From NCBI RefSeq assembly GCF_014694455.1, contig NZ_JAAUWT010000027.1:1-40005 (forward strand): a stretch of DNA of 40,005 nucleotides. Reading direction: 5' to 3'. This document shows, one piece after another, positions 12,761 through 21,252 of the stretch. The stretch is from Vibrio sp. S9_S30 (GTDB taxonomy: Bacteria > Pseudomonadota > Gammaproteobacteria > Enterobacterales > Vibrionaceae). The stretch's first letter is position 1. Each line of letters opens with the position of its first letter. The notes under the pieces were generated by a model, which did not search any database, was not told the DNA's origin, and was given only the letters and a program-made list of their open reading frames with translations. Position numbers and translations under genes: made by a program.

Positions 12761-15499
12761 CTAAACCTCCAATGAATAGTTAATGTCGTGATCGAGCCCG
12801 GGGGTTAACCCGTGTTCGGCGGCAAACTGCGCCAAAGCTTGTTGGATTTGTTCGCTGGCAAGCTGCGCGGTCGCTTCGGGCGCGTCACTGCCACTCACTT
12901 GCACGACGGGGGCAAAGGTGACATTCGGCTGCTGGGCGCGCTCGGCTTGCTTGATTTGAACGGTTTGTATGTCCTTCGATTTGTCGGGCACTTCTTCATC
13001 GGAAAACCAATCAAACACCGTCGAGGCAATGGTTTCGCCCACATCACTGCCCACAATGCCGCCAATACCAGCGCCAATTGCGGTGCCAATGCCCGGCAAA
13101 ATCATGGTGCCAATGGCGGCACCTGCCGCCGCACCGCCCAACCCTCCGACGAGACCGCCGCCATCCTCCACGGCGGCTTGGGTGTCTCCTTTGGCAATGT
13201 TCGCCGCCATACTGACCGCGTCCATGCCCGCACTGAGCGGACGCAGAACGCCCGCCACTTTGGCAAACTTATTGATGGAGAGGTTTTCTAACGTATCCCC
13301 CACCGTGCCTGTAATCCCTGCCGCCTCGGTGAGCCCATCAGCTGCAAGGGCAGGCAGTGCCACGCCGCCCGCCAGTAACCCCGCCCCGCCTCTTACCATC
13401 GTCCGGCGTGACAGTGCAGGTCGAGAGACCAGCCCGCCGACCGTGTCCATCATGCCCCCGGCTAACCCTGCCAACCCTCGTCGTCGACGGCGAGAACGAG
13501 TGCGCCCCCGCTTCGGATCGCCTCGGTCGGCACGATTCAGCGCTTGCGCTTGGCGATCCATCGCATTGGCGTGTTTCAGCGCCGCCGCTGTGGCTCGGTC
13601 AGTCGCGCTTTGCTTGGTTTTCAGCGCTAAGGTTTCTTTGGCGTGGCTGGCGATGCTCGCCGCAAACCTCACCCCTTGATAGGCTTTATACGCCGCCGCG
13701 CCTGCCACAACTGCCGACCCTAAGCCGACGATGACATCCGCAGCCATGCCCGCTTCGGATACCCACGTCGTGGTGGCAATGGTGGCGTCGGTGATCGGGG
13801 TCAGAACCGCATTGAACGCGGGCCATAATCGATCCCCCACTACGGTTGCCAACCCGTAGAACGCCTCTTTGCTGCGCTCCCAATTACTGGCGTTGGTGCT
13901 GGCAATGTCACTGTATTCGTCTTTCACCGACGATTGACTGGCATTGGCGGCTTCCAATTGGATTTTGGTTAATCGCTCCGTGTCTTTGAGCAACTTTTGA
14001 ATGTGCGGGTTCGCTTCGTCTCCGAATAGCGACTTGATAGCCGCGCTTTGATCTTCTTTGTTCAGCGCTTTGATGCCTTCCAGCACATCCAACAACGTCG
14101 CCATCGCATCGTCTTGCATATCCAACGCGACCGTTTGCGCATCGGTGCCCAACATGCTGAACACCTCTTTCTGACTGCCTGTGGCTGAAAATCCCGCCGT
14201 CAGCGCCGACGCAATGTTTTTCGTCGCGGTGGCGGCTTGTTCTTCCGTGGCTCCTTTCGATAATAATGATCCGGACAACGCCAAGGCTTGCGACTCCTTG
14301 AAACCGGAATTATTCAACAGCGCCCCACTTCGGCTCATCACGCCGAGCAAGTCCCGACCGGAGACGCCGCCGTTCTGGTTCGCCACGTCGTTGATCATGT
14401 TCGACATACGCAAGAATTGCGCTTGCCCTTGTTCGCCGTCGGCGTAGCCCAAGGAGTTCCGCAATGCCATGCCTTTTTGGGCGGCATCGTCGGCGGTCAT
14501 GTCCCAGGCCGTCGCCGTCATCACTGTGTCACGGGTGTACGCCACTAAGTCTTCTTTGGCGATCCCCCCATTGGCACCGCCTGCGGCGATTTTCATCACA
14601 TCGGTGTCAGAAACGCCCGCCATCTCCACCGACAACTCATTGAGTGCGCGTCGTAGCGATTGGGCTTCGTCGCTTCGATACCCTTGCTCCCCAAAGTCGA
14701 GGGTCTTTGCCACGTCCACAAAACTGGCTTCATTCATCATGGAAGCACGCCCCGCAATACCGCCTGCTAACGCCGCCCCTGCGGTGGCATAACTGGCGCT
14801 TGGCATGCGTTGCAGCAACTCACGACGCTGTCCTTGCAATCGGTTTGATTGCGCTTGTAAACGGTTCTCTCTTTCGAGTAAGAGCGCGCGCTTTTCCGCT
14901 CGCCGATTGGCGACCGCTTGCGCCTTAGCGAGATCGTCCGTCTCTAACCCCGAGTCCTTTAACTTGCGATTCAAACTGTCCAGTTGGCGCGTCTGAGCGG
15001 CGGCTTTGGTGTTGAAATTCGACACGCTGGCAGTCAAGCGTTTGAGCTGCTTTTGTTCGGCGGCGGTTAACGTCACCCGCTCGCGCTGTTTTTCGGTCAG
15101 TTTTTTGACCGTCGCTTCAGCGCGAATGCGTTGATTTTCTTCGCTGAGTGACAGCTTGATCCCTTGTTTCCGCTTATCGTTCAATGCGGCTAGGGTGTTT
15201 TGCTTTACGCGTAACGAAGTGGTTTCGGCGTCGGTTAGGGTTTTGTACTGACGCTGTTTTTCATGCAACGCCGCCAAGGTGTGGGCATTGCGCTCGGCGG
15301 TGATTTTGGTGTCGTTCAGTGCGGTACTTAAAGCTTGGTATTGACGCACCTCCCCCGCGCTTTTGCGGGTACGGGTGAGGTCGTCTTGCAGTGCTTTGGT
15401 TCGGGCACTGAACGCTTGTTGCTCTTTTTCGACGGTCTTGAAGCCAGCGACGGCGCGCGTTGGGTCGGCGCTGATACCAAGGGTGATTTTTTTATCCAC
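12761..15499 (-). CDS. Tail tape measure protein
   Basis: A 912-aa protein whose length sets tail length. The GTG at 15499 starts it; the -1 frameshift product of the chaperone gene ends seven bases inside. Residues ~1-240 are coiled coil (Lys/Arg/Glu/Gln-rich, 'TEKQRERVTLTAAEQKQLKRL'). ~245-560 form a conserved P2 gpT-type domain (SFVDVAKTLDFGEQ, NGGVSGRDLLGVMSRSGALLNNSGFKESQALALSGSLLSKGATEEQAA). ~570-860 hold hydrophobic and glycine-rich membrane-like stretches (GLVGGLGGAAAGAAIGTMILPGIGTAIGAGIGG), and the C-terminus is soluble. Length fits a ~130 nm tail at ~0.15 nm per residue, an estimate only. Confidence 0.93.
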   Translation of the reverse strand: MDKKITLGISADPTRAVAGFKTVEKEQQAFSARTKALQDDLTRTRKSAGEVRQYQALSTALNDTKITAERNAHTLAALHEKQRQYKTLTDAETTSLRVKQNTLAALNDKRKQGIKLSLSEENQRIRAEATVKKLTEKQRERVTLTAAEQKQLKRLTASVSNFNTKAAAQTRQLDSLNRKLKDSGLETDDLAKAQAVANRRAEKRALLLERENRLQAQSNRLQGQRRELLQRMPSASYATAGAALAGGIAGRASMMNEASFVDVAKTLDFGEQGYRSDEAQSLRRALNELSVEMAGVSDTDVMKIAAGGANGGIAKEDLVAYTRDTVMTATAWDMTADDAAQKGMALRNSLGYADGEQGQAQFLRMSNMINDVANQNGGVSGRDLLGVMSRSGALLNNSGFKESQALALSGSLLSKGATEEQAATATKNIASALTAGFSATGSQKEVFSMLGTDAQTVALDMQDDAMATLLDVLEGIKALNKEDQSAAIKSLFGDEANPHIQKLLKDTERLTKIQLEAANASQSSVKDEYSDIASTNASNWERSKEAFYGLATVVGDRLWPAFNAVLTPITDATIATTTWVSEAGMAADVIVGLGSAVVAGAAAYKAYQGVRFAASIASHAKETLALKTKQSATDRATAAALKHANAMDRQAQALNRADRGDPKRGRTRSRRRRRGLAGLAGGMMDTVGGLVSRPALSRRTMVRGGAGLLAGGVALPALAADGLTEAAGITGTVGDTLENLSINKFAKVAGVLRPLSAGMDAVSMAANIAKGDTQAAVEDGGGLVGGLGGAAAGAAIGTMILPGIGTAIGAGIGGIVGSDVGETIASTVFDWFSDEEVPDKSKDIQTVQIKQAERAQQPNVTFAPVVQVSGSDAPEATAQLASEQIQQALAQFAAEHGLTPGLDHDINYSLEV

Positions 15500-15653
15500 G
15501 CTTAACCCCCATTTGCGCCAACGCTAAATCATAGCGGCGACGTGCCGTGTCGGTATCCCACTCCAACGCATCCCGTGGGCAATAGCCCGCCAATGGGATC
15601 ACGTCCAGAATGGTTTCGACGCTTTTTATTGAAAGTAAGCCGCTGGTTCGGTT
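15492..15653 (-). CDS. -1 frameshift extension of the tail assembly chaperone (gpE' equivalent)
   Basis: The slippery heptamer T TTT TTA lies in the zero frame of the upstream gene at 15659-15653. Shifting back one base opens 53 more codons (NRTSGLLSIKSVETILDVIP ... ALAQMGVKRG) ending at the TAA at 15492-15494, inside the tape measure start. Tailed phages with a P2-like tail make gpE and a gpE+E' fusion in this way, always between tube and tape measure genes. The predicted fusion is ~223 aa from the ATG at 16162. Not a separate gene: it has no start of its own. Confidence 0.85.
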   Translation of the reverse strand, partial: NRTSGLLSIKSVETILDVIPLAGYCPRDALEWDTDTARRRYDLALAQMGVKRG

Positions 15654-16162
15654 AAAAAAACATTGACCGCCAAATTCAGTTCATTGTGATCAGGCAGAGG
15701 CAAATCACGCAATTCCGCCTCATCCAGATCCGTGACTTGCTCTAAAATGAACGCCGTTTTTTGGATGGGATCTTTTAACTTGTTCGCCATTTTCGTCACG
15801 CCCAGCGTCGGCAATTCAAACGTCACTTTTTTCTGGTCGCTGAAATAAAGCACCACATGCTGTTCGTTGTCTTTGCGACTCACTCCTGCCAATTGATGCC
15901 CCGCTTTGAAATAAAAGCCGTGACTGTAATCAAACAAGGTTTTCCAATCCGGCTCACTCAATTGGTTAAGCTCGTCTTCGGTCAGCCCCGTACACAGCGT
16001 GACCAACGCTTCTTTTTCCGCATCGGTGAAGACTTCACCTTGTGGGTTGGCGTCGGAGTCAATGAACTGCCCGTAAGTGGGCGGTGTGACCGTGATGAAC
16101 TCGCGCCCGCTAATCGGCTTCAGTAACGGGTGTTCGTGTGTTAAATAAATGGCTTCTTTCAT
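15626..16162 (-). CDS. Tail assembly chaperone (gpE-like)
   Basis: A 178-aa protein from the ATG at 16162 (MKEAIYLTHEHPLLKPISGREF); the frame from 16192 has no ribosome site and lies within the terminator. The N-terminal 'I.L..P......' segment with EFITVTPPTYGQFIDSD is typical of phage tail chaperones that bind the tape measure protein during assembly. The 3' end carries the slippery heptamer giving a longer frameshift form. A terminator or attenuator (16176-16206) separates it from the tube gene and would lower its expression compared with tube and sheath. Confidence 0.85.
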   Translation of the reverse strand: MKEAIYLTHEHPLLKPISGREFITVTPPTYGQFIDSDANPQGEVFTDAEKEALVTLCTGLTEDELNQLSEPDWKTLFDYSHGFYFKAGHQLAGVSRKDNEQHVVLYFSDQKKVTFELPTLGVTKMANKLKDPIQKTAFILEQVTDLDEAELRDLPLPDHNELNLAVNVFLTEPAAYFQ

Positions 16163-16175
16163 GATGTTCTCGCAT

Positions 16176-16206
16176 AAAAAAAGGCAGCGCATGGCTGCCT
16201 TTTGTA
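16176..16206 (-). terminator. Attenuating terminator between tube and chaperone genes
   Basis: GGCAGC and GCTGCC stem around a short loop, with seven Ts on the leftward strand. Its position after sheath and tube would favour those high-copy proteins over the chaperone and tape measure. Confidence 0.8.
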
Positions 16207-16217
16207 AAAATTATTTA

Positions 16218-16679
16218 TCAGTACGAGTTGCCCCAGACTGGGTCGTACTTTCCGTTATCAACATCCACGTTGGTTACGATTGTTCCGTTTTCGGTGTGGA
16301 CGTGTTTTTGGATTTGGCCGGTGAGGGTAATGCCCTGTTGGTCGCGCATTTTTGTGCCCCCTTCCTCCACGTTCACCTCGCCCGTTAACGTGTGCTCGGT
16401 TTCGTAGGGTTGCCCGTTGTTGGTGCCCGTTTCGGTGTAGATGATGAGCGCCTCTTTGCCCCCTTTGTTCGCCGCCACCGCCACCGCCGCCATTTCCCCT
16501 TTGAGCGATACCGACCACTCCGCAGGCTCATAGCCAACGTGGACTTTACTGCCGACGAACGAACCGGGGCGGTCGCTGTACACTTTGTTGTATTTTGGTG
16601 GGGTAAACTCATCAATTCCGTTGCTGAGCTTATACCCGCCTATGACGAGTTTGCGTTTTAAAATCACTTTATCCGACAT
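16218..16679 (-). CDS. Tail tube protein
   Basis: A 153-aa protein, the inner tube of a contractile tail (P2 FII type). It begins MSDKVILKRKLVIGGYKLSNGIDEFTPPKYNKV and contains a YEPAEWSVSLKGEMAAVAV beta strand pair and a C-terminal ITLTGQIQKHVHTENGTIVTNVDVDNGKY, the beta-rich pattern of this family. It lies 9 bases downstream of the sheath gene. The C-terminal aspartate/asparagine pattern is usual for tube proteins. Confidence 0.88.
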   Translation of the reverse strand: MSDKVILKRKLVIGGYKLSNGIDEFTPPKYNKVYSDRPGSFVGSKVHVGYEPAEWSVSLKGEMAAVAVAANKGGKEALIIYTETGTNNGQPYETEHTLTGEVNVEEGGTKMRDQQGITLTGQIQKHVHTENGTIVTNVDVDNGKYDPVWGNSY

Positions 16680-16688
16680 GGTTTTTCC

Positions 16689-17813
16689 TTATTTCAAAGC
16701 GTTGCCGAGGAAGTCTTTCACGATGGCATCCGATTGGTTAAGCTCCACGATAGAATGCTCGTTCGGGCGGTACGCGCCCCAATCGATGACTAACACCCAT
16801 TCCCCGTTTTTATAACGTTCTAAGTTGTTGCGCTCTGGGTGCAAATAGACACGCGCCCCCATATGCGCCCCATCGGATTCCAAGCTCGACAGCCAGTTAT
16901 TCAACTGCGCAATTCGCCCTTTAAAGAAGTCCAAATCAAGGTTTTCCGACATCGTCTGGCGGTGTGAGCGCACAATACCCCGAATGAGCTGATTCTCCAT
17001 TCCGACAATGTTGCCAAACGCGCCGCTTAAAGTGCGATGTCCCAAAAACATGATGCCGCCTTCGGGGTCGGGAACAGCAAGGCTGACGCCCACTTTGTTG
17101 AGGGCGACCGCCTCACTGGCTGGATCGTTGGTTTCATACCCCACGGTGCGCGCCAAGTCGTCGAGCTTTAGTGGTTGCCCGCTGGGTGTTTTCCACGGCT
17201 TGACAGAAAGTCGCGCCGCCATGCCGTATACCGCCGGGGGGATCACGTGATTCCACCGCTCGCCGGACACATCGACCGCCCATACTCGCTTGTGTGCGTC
17301 GCCAAATAACATACCAAAGGCTTTGGCGTCTTCGGTGTTCGTATCTGAACCGCTGATCCACCCTTCGGCTTTCAGCTTATCGACCACCCCCGCCAATGCG
17401 TGACCAATACCCACCGTACCCTTGCCCACCACACCAATATTCGTGGGGGCGGTTTTGCACGTATTGAACGCTTCCAGTCCCAGTAATTGGCCGTCGGTGG
17501 CGTCCACGCCCCCAATGAGGTTTTGCTCCGTTTCATCGGCGGTGCTGCCCTTCGGCACACAAATCACATCGACGGGCACACGGGCGGTTTCGATGACAAA
17601 CCGCGCGGCGTGATACAAGGTGCTGGTTTCATCAAGCTTGACCAGATCGCTTTTGCCATAGAGCGTGATAGGGATGCTGTATTGGGTGTTTGGTTTCAGC
17701 GCATTGACGGTGCCAATTAGCCCCCCATACTGCCCTTCTACGCCGCCAATGGAGCCGAGCGGCTCGGACGGCTCGACGGTGATACCGTTATGGCTTAGTG
17801 TTGTTGTTCCCAT
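16689..17813 (-). CDS. Tail sheath protein
   Basis: A 374-aa contractile sheath protein of P2 FI type. Family landmarks: an N-terminal 'GI.V.......I..VEGQYGGLIGT' segment, VDVICVPKG, NIGVVGKGTVG, VWAVDVSG in the middle, GIMFLGHRTLSG (the conserved 'vw.wG.RTl' region, ~275-285) and a C-terminal VYLHPERNNLERYKNGEWVLVIDWGAYRPNEHSIVELN. It confirms a myovirus. It starts next to a small gene (17814-18008). Confidence 0.95.
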   Translation of the reverse strand: MGTTTLSHNGITVEPSEPLGSIGGVEGQYGGLIGTVNALKPNTQYSIPITLYGKSDLVKLDETSTLYHAARFVIETARVPVDVICVPKGSTADETEQNLIGGVDATDGQLLGLEAFNTCKTAPTNIGVVGKGTVGIGHALAGVVDKLKAEGWISGSDTNTEDAKAFGMLFGDAHKRVWAVDVSGERWNHVIPPAVYGMAARLSVKPWKTPSGQPLKLDDLARTVGYETNDPASEAVALNKVGVSLAVPDPEGGIMFLGHRTLSGAFGNIVGMENQLIRGIVRSHRQTMSENLDLDFFKGRIAQLNNWLSSLESDGAHMGARVYLHPERNNLERYKNGEWVLVIDWGAYRPNEHSIVELNQSDAIVKDFLGNALK

Positions 17814-18008
17814 TTACTTGGCTCCTTTGGGTTTGATTTTCCCGTTGTCAAGGTAGTACTGCGCCTGCGATAAAGTCAGCGACATGATGCTGCCTTTGGC
17901 GTGGTAAATGCCTTCGCGTTTGAATTTGACGAGCGCTTCGTACTCACTTGTTTTGGGTTTGTCGCTCGCTTGTGTTTCTTCGGTAAGTTTTGGGGTTGTT
18001 TTTGCCAT
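17814..18008 (-). CDS. Small hypothetical protein upstream of the sheath gene
   Basis: A 64-aa protein with a disordered Thr/Lys-rich start and a compact second half (ALVKFKREGIYHAKGSIMSLTLSQAQYYLDNGKIKPKG). Small proteins with an 'S.S....Qa..y.l..G.i' pattern often precede phage sheath genes. It abuts the sheath start directly. Role unknown; a tail assembly factor or minor tail component is likely by position. Confidence 0.65.
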   Translation of the reverse strand: MAKTTPKLTEETQASDKPKTSEYEALVKFKREGIYHAKGSIMSLTLSQAQYYLDNGKIKPKGAK

Positions 18009-18018
18009 GGTTTATCCA

Positions 18019-18043
18019 TAAAAAAACCGCCCGTAGGCGGTGT
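18019..18043 (-). terminator. Terminator downstream of the fibre genes
   Basis: ACCGCC and GGCGGT stem around CGTA with a run of Ts on the leftward strand, 8 bases after the fibre-assembly stop. It divides the tail operon before the sheath genes, which therefore need read-through (antitermination) or their own promoter. Confidence 0.8.
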
Positions 18044-18050
18044 GGTGAAT

Positions 18051-18656
18051 TTACGTTGCCAGCCCCGATAAAGCGGGGCGAGGGCAGTCAGGAAAATCGG
18101 GTTGAATCAGGTACTCGGCGAGCAACTTCCTGTCCATGAGTAGCTGATAATATTGTGCCTCCGTGAAGGTGGTGACGCGCAGCTCGCTGTAGAGTTCGGG
18201 AATAATTTGGTCTTTCTGATAGTTATTGATAGCACTTTCAACGACACTCACTTTGCTTTGCTGCCAAAGAGTTTCCATATCGGACAGCTCTTGCTTTTTC
18301 TTACCCGTATCAACCACCCATGCGTCTGCTTCTTCACTCCATGTTTCCAACGGTTGAGGGGCAGTTAAAGTGTAAGTATCGGGCAATTCGCCCAATATGG
18401 TGATTTCGTAGTCATCGCCGCTTCGATCTTTGCTGTACGCAATTTTTCCACGATGATCTGTCACCTTATGCCACGCTTGCCCATCAAACTGGCGGGTTTT
18501 GTTTGCTTGTTCCAGCGGCGGCGCAATGTGTGTAGACAGAGCGGGTAAGCCTGTATTGGCTTCTATCAACATTTCGCTTTCGCCCTGAAAGGTACCTTGC
18601 TCGCACAGGTGGTAAACGGTGACCATTTGGTCTTGGTCTGAAAATTCGAATTCCAT
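18051..18656 (-). CDS. Tail fibre assembly chaperone
   Basis: A 201-aa protein of the tail-fibre-assembly (Tfa) type, which helps the fibre trimerise. It starts at 18656 as TAATG with the fibre stop. It has an N-terminal 'G....Yl......LP.lst..aPP' region (EANTGLPALSTHIAPPLEQANKTRQFDGQAWHKVTDHRG) that is diagnostic of this family and of the related fibre C-termini. The second half holds helices (LYSELRVTTFTEAQYYQLLMDRKLLAEYL). No second fibre or invertase is present, so there is no sign of fibre switching. Confidence 0.8.
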   Translation of the reverse strand: MEFEFSDQDQMVTVYHLCEQGTFQGESEMLIEANTGLPALSTHIAPPLEQANKTRQFDGQAWHKVTDHRGKIAYSKDRSGDDYEITILGELPDTYTLTAPQPLETWSEEADAWVVDTGKKKQELSDMETLWQQSKVSVVESAINNYQKDQIIPELYSELRVTTFTEAQYYQLLMDRKLLAEYLIQPDFPDCPRPALSGLAT

Positions 18657-20719
18657 TATGCAGCCCTTACTATGTATATGAACGCGATGTTAAAAACTCT
18701 CGTTTCGGCACCTGTGTGCTTAAATCTCATGCCGTCATTTTTTGATACACCCGTTACTGAGGCTGACCAACTTCCGTCTTGCGGGATAGTTATCGTTCCA
18801 GCACTACCGACATCATTTGATGTGACGTGAACTTGATGCAGGTTGTTTGATTGCGCTGACTGCTGGCTTAAAACAGAACGTCCACTGTCAATACCACGAC
18901 CATTATCCAAGCCTCGAATTGTAGCTGCTCTCATATCTGGAAGCCTGCCACTCGGGTATGCTTTAGCAAGTAATGGGTATTTTAGTTTGTCAAATGTTTG
19001 ACCTCTACTCTCAAGAAATTCGCGAGGTGGAGTGACTAAGGGCCAAGGCATTGGCACCCCAACAGGGATAATATGAGTCATTTCTGACGCTAGCGGTTTG
19101 CTTCTTGTGTTGTACTCACGCCGCCAATTTGGCCCGTAGCTAGAGCCATGATTTGTATAAGTAAATATTGTATCGGCGATGCTTCCACCGTTACCAACCG
19201 GACCCGTTGTTACTCTAATCATGTAATGGGCAGGCGAACCGAAACCTTCGATAAGGGCACCCGCTAAATGTATTTTTCCGACTCCCGTATCAATGATTTT
19301 ATTCCCCGCCCACTGCCATGAGCATTTCATCATCCAACTTGGTGTACTCAGAAAACCGCGGTCTTTGAGCGCTTGCACAAACTGTTCTGTTGTCCACGTT
19401 CCCGCCCCAGTCGAGTGATGAGCGCTATAGCAACGTGTAAAACCTGTACTGTCGATGCCATCGAGCTTTTCTGAATCTGGCGCTTTGGCGGTTTTTAATG
19501 CGAAGCGGGCGTCCGATAGTGACTTGTCATAAAACTCATCTGTATAAGCCAGCGTTCGCAACGGGTGCCACTCCGAATCTGATTTTGCTATACGGTGTTT
19601 TATACGACTCCCCGTATAAATTATTTGTTCTTGGGGATGATCGCTCGTGTATGACGTCCATTTTGAAATAGTGTTTACGGCATGCCACACCTTCCCGTCT
19701 GACGTCGTATCGTCTTTGTGCTGAAAATCCCACTGCGAGTACCTGTCGTCATAAAATGAAGGTGGGCGCTTTGCACCGCGTGTGTTATCAATCAATACTT
19801 TGTCCGCACTCGCCGCTTTATCGCCTATCTTCAAATACCTATCATCATGCAAATGCTCAGCATCGGCTTTGCCGCCTACTAACAATTCCAACGTATACCG
19901 CAGCCACTCCAACCCATTTTTGAGCGCGAGTTCTGTGGTTGCCATGGTTTCACTTGTACCATCGTGTTTATTTGAAAGCCGCGTCGCGCCAGTACGCGTT
20001 GTTTTTGCTGTGGTGAAGTTCCATTTGGTCGCCAAACCGTCTTTGAGCGCTTTCTCCGTTACTGCCTTATCAGTTCGAGTTCCGGTGTAACTGTTGCTGA
20101 GCACATTACCTAACGCCCGAAAAAGTTGCGGTAATCTAATGTGTCTGGCTGCTGAGCTTTTATTATCAATGTCGGTATTGGTGGCGGCGTTGTCTTTGTG
20201 CTCGTATTGGGAATGTGGGTCGTCGGCTGCAAAATGCTTTTCCCACTTATCGTCCATTTCAAAATGGTTGGCATACAGCTTCGAGGCGTTATACGTGTGG
20301 GTGATGGTGCTGGCGTTATCGGTTTTGATTTCGCATTCGATGCGCAACACATCATTCTGACCGCTGACGGCGACGCGCTTAAAGTCGCCTAACCCTCTGG
20401 CGTAGGCATAGAGCACGCTATCATTCGCAAGCCAACCAATCCCATTGATTTCAAACCCGCCCACATTCGGAGGAATGTCACTGATTGCCGTCAACACCCC
20501 CGCCGCCGTGTCCACTTTTAACATTGCAGGAAATGGCGCATGAGCGGCGCTAAGCACTTGGGTGAGGGTTGTCGGGTCTTGGTTGTCGGGTAACAACTCC
20601 GCATCAATCACCATGTGAGTGATGGTGACTGGGGTATTGCTGGCTTTGGCGTCGAGTTCCAACGCGCGCCCCGCCTCCGTTAAATAACAACGTATATCTC
20701 GGTTAATTTTGTCGGTCAT
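18656..20719 (-). CDS. Tail fibre protein
   Basis: A 687-aa host-recognition fibre. The N-terminal ~150 residues (ITHMVIDAELLPDNQDPTTLTQV, VGGFEINGIGWLAND) form the baseplate-attachment domain typical of P2 gpH-like fibres. The middle has repeats ('TRTDKAVTEKALKDGL', 'GTSETMATTELALKNGL') and HLHDDRYLKI. The C-terminal part has a collar-like motif (SGRLPDMRAATIRGLDNGRGIDSGR, ~595-620) and a beta-rich tip. Codon use and base composition at ~18650-19800 look more AT-rich than the neighbouring structural genes, which suggests exchange of the receptor-binding half. Confidence 0.88.
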   Translation of the reverse strand: MTDKINRDIRCYLTEAGRALELDAKASNTPVTITHMVIDAELLPDNQDPTTLTQVLSAAHAPFPAMLKVDTAAGVLTAISDIPPNVGGFEINGIGWLANDSVLYAYARGLGDFKRVAVSGQNDVLRIECEIKTDNASTITHTYNASKLYANHFEMDDKWEKHFAADDPHSQYEHKDNAATNTDIDNKSSAARHIRLPQLFRALGNVLSNSYTGTRTDKAVTEKALKDGLATKWNFTTAKTTRTGATRLSNKHDGTSETMATTELALKNGLEWLRYTLELLVGGKADAEHLHDDRYLKIGDKAASADKVLIDNTRGAKRPPSFYDDRYSQWDFQHKDDTTSDGKVWHAVNTISKWTSYTSDHPQEQIIYTGSRIKHRIAKSDSEWHPLRTLAYTDEFYDKSLSDARFALKTAKAPDSEKLDGIDSTGFTRCYSAHHSTGAGTWTTEQFVQALKDRGFLSTPSWMMKCSWQWAGNKIIDTGVGKIHLAGALIEGFGSPAHYMIRVTTGPVGNGGSIADTIFTYTNHGSSYGPNWRREYNTRSKPLASEMTHIIPVGVPMPWPLVTPPREFLESRGQTFDKLKYPLLAKAYPSGRLPDMRAATIRGLDNGRGIDSGRSVLSQQSAQSNNLHQVHVTSNDVGSAGTITIPQDGSWSASVTGVSKNDGMRFKHTGAETRVFNIAFIYIVRAA

Positions 20720-21252
20720 GTGGCTGCCTCAATTCGAATACGACGACCAATTGAAACTTGAGCAGAGGTGTACACATACCCCCGCCATAGGCGACCGATG
20801 ACCAGCTCGAACGTGTCACGCTCGGACTTCACATTGATCACCCGTTCATACAATCGGTTTTGCAATGCAATGGTGAGCGGCTTATCCGTCACCAAGTTAT
20901 AAATATGAATGTGATAGGGTTTATCCCCTTTGCTGACGGTGGCACGGCATCCCAACGCCTCAAGGCTTTCTTTTACGCCTAGCTTGGTGCCTGCTTTTTG
21001 ATGTATCTCTGGGGCTTTGGCGATGGATTGTCGCTTGTCGCTTTCCAAATCCGACGCAAACCAATCCGACACCCCCGCCTCTTGTGCCATGGCATCGAGT
21101 AAACGCTCATCGGTTTTTAATGGATCGAGTAGCCATGTGTAAAAATCCTCACTGGCGACTAAATCTCGAATGCCTTGTTCAAACGCGGTTTCAAATGGGG
21201 TGCGGTTGTCGGTCAGTAACGTGCGATCACTAAAATTCTCTCGGTTGGACAT
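20716..21252 (-). CDS. Baseplate protein gpI-like
   Basis: A 178-aa protein in the gpI slot between gpJ and the fibre. RDLVASEDFYTWLLDPLKTDERLLDAMAQEAGVSDWFASDLESDKRQSIAKAPEIHQKAGTKLGVKESLEALG is the recognisable core, with 'LP.LAw...vd.W......KR.li......h..kGT...v..aL...G' pattern. It overlaps gpJ by 23 bases and the fibre gene by 4. It would join the wedge to the tail fibre. Confidence 0.88.
   Translation of the reverse strand: MSNRENFSDRTLLTDNRTPFETAFEQGIRDLVASEDFYTWLLDPLKTDERLLDAMAQEAGVSDWFASDLESDKRQSIAKAPEIHQKAGTKLGVKESLEALGCRATVSKGDKPYHIHIYNLVTDKPLTIALQNRLYERVINVKSERDTFELVIGRLWRGYVYTSAQVSIGRRIRIEAAT

Noticed and set aside
12969..13679. 236-aa rightward frame opposite the tape measure gene
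   Set aside because: Low-complexity Pro/Ala/Ser composition typical of the antisense of a GC-rich gene; no ribosome site and against the operon direction.
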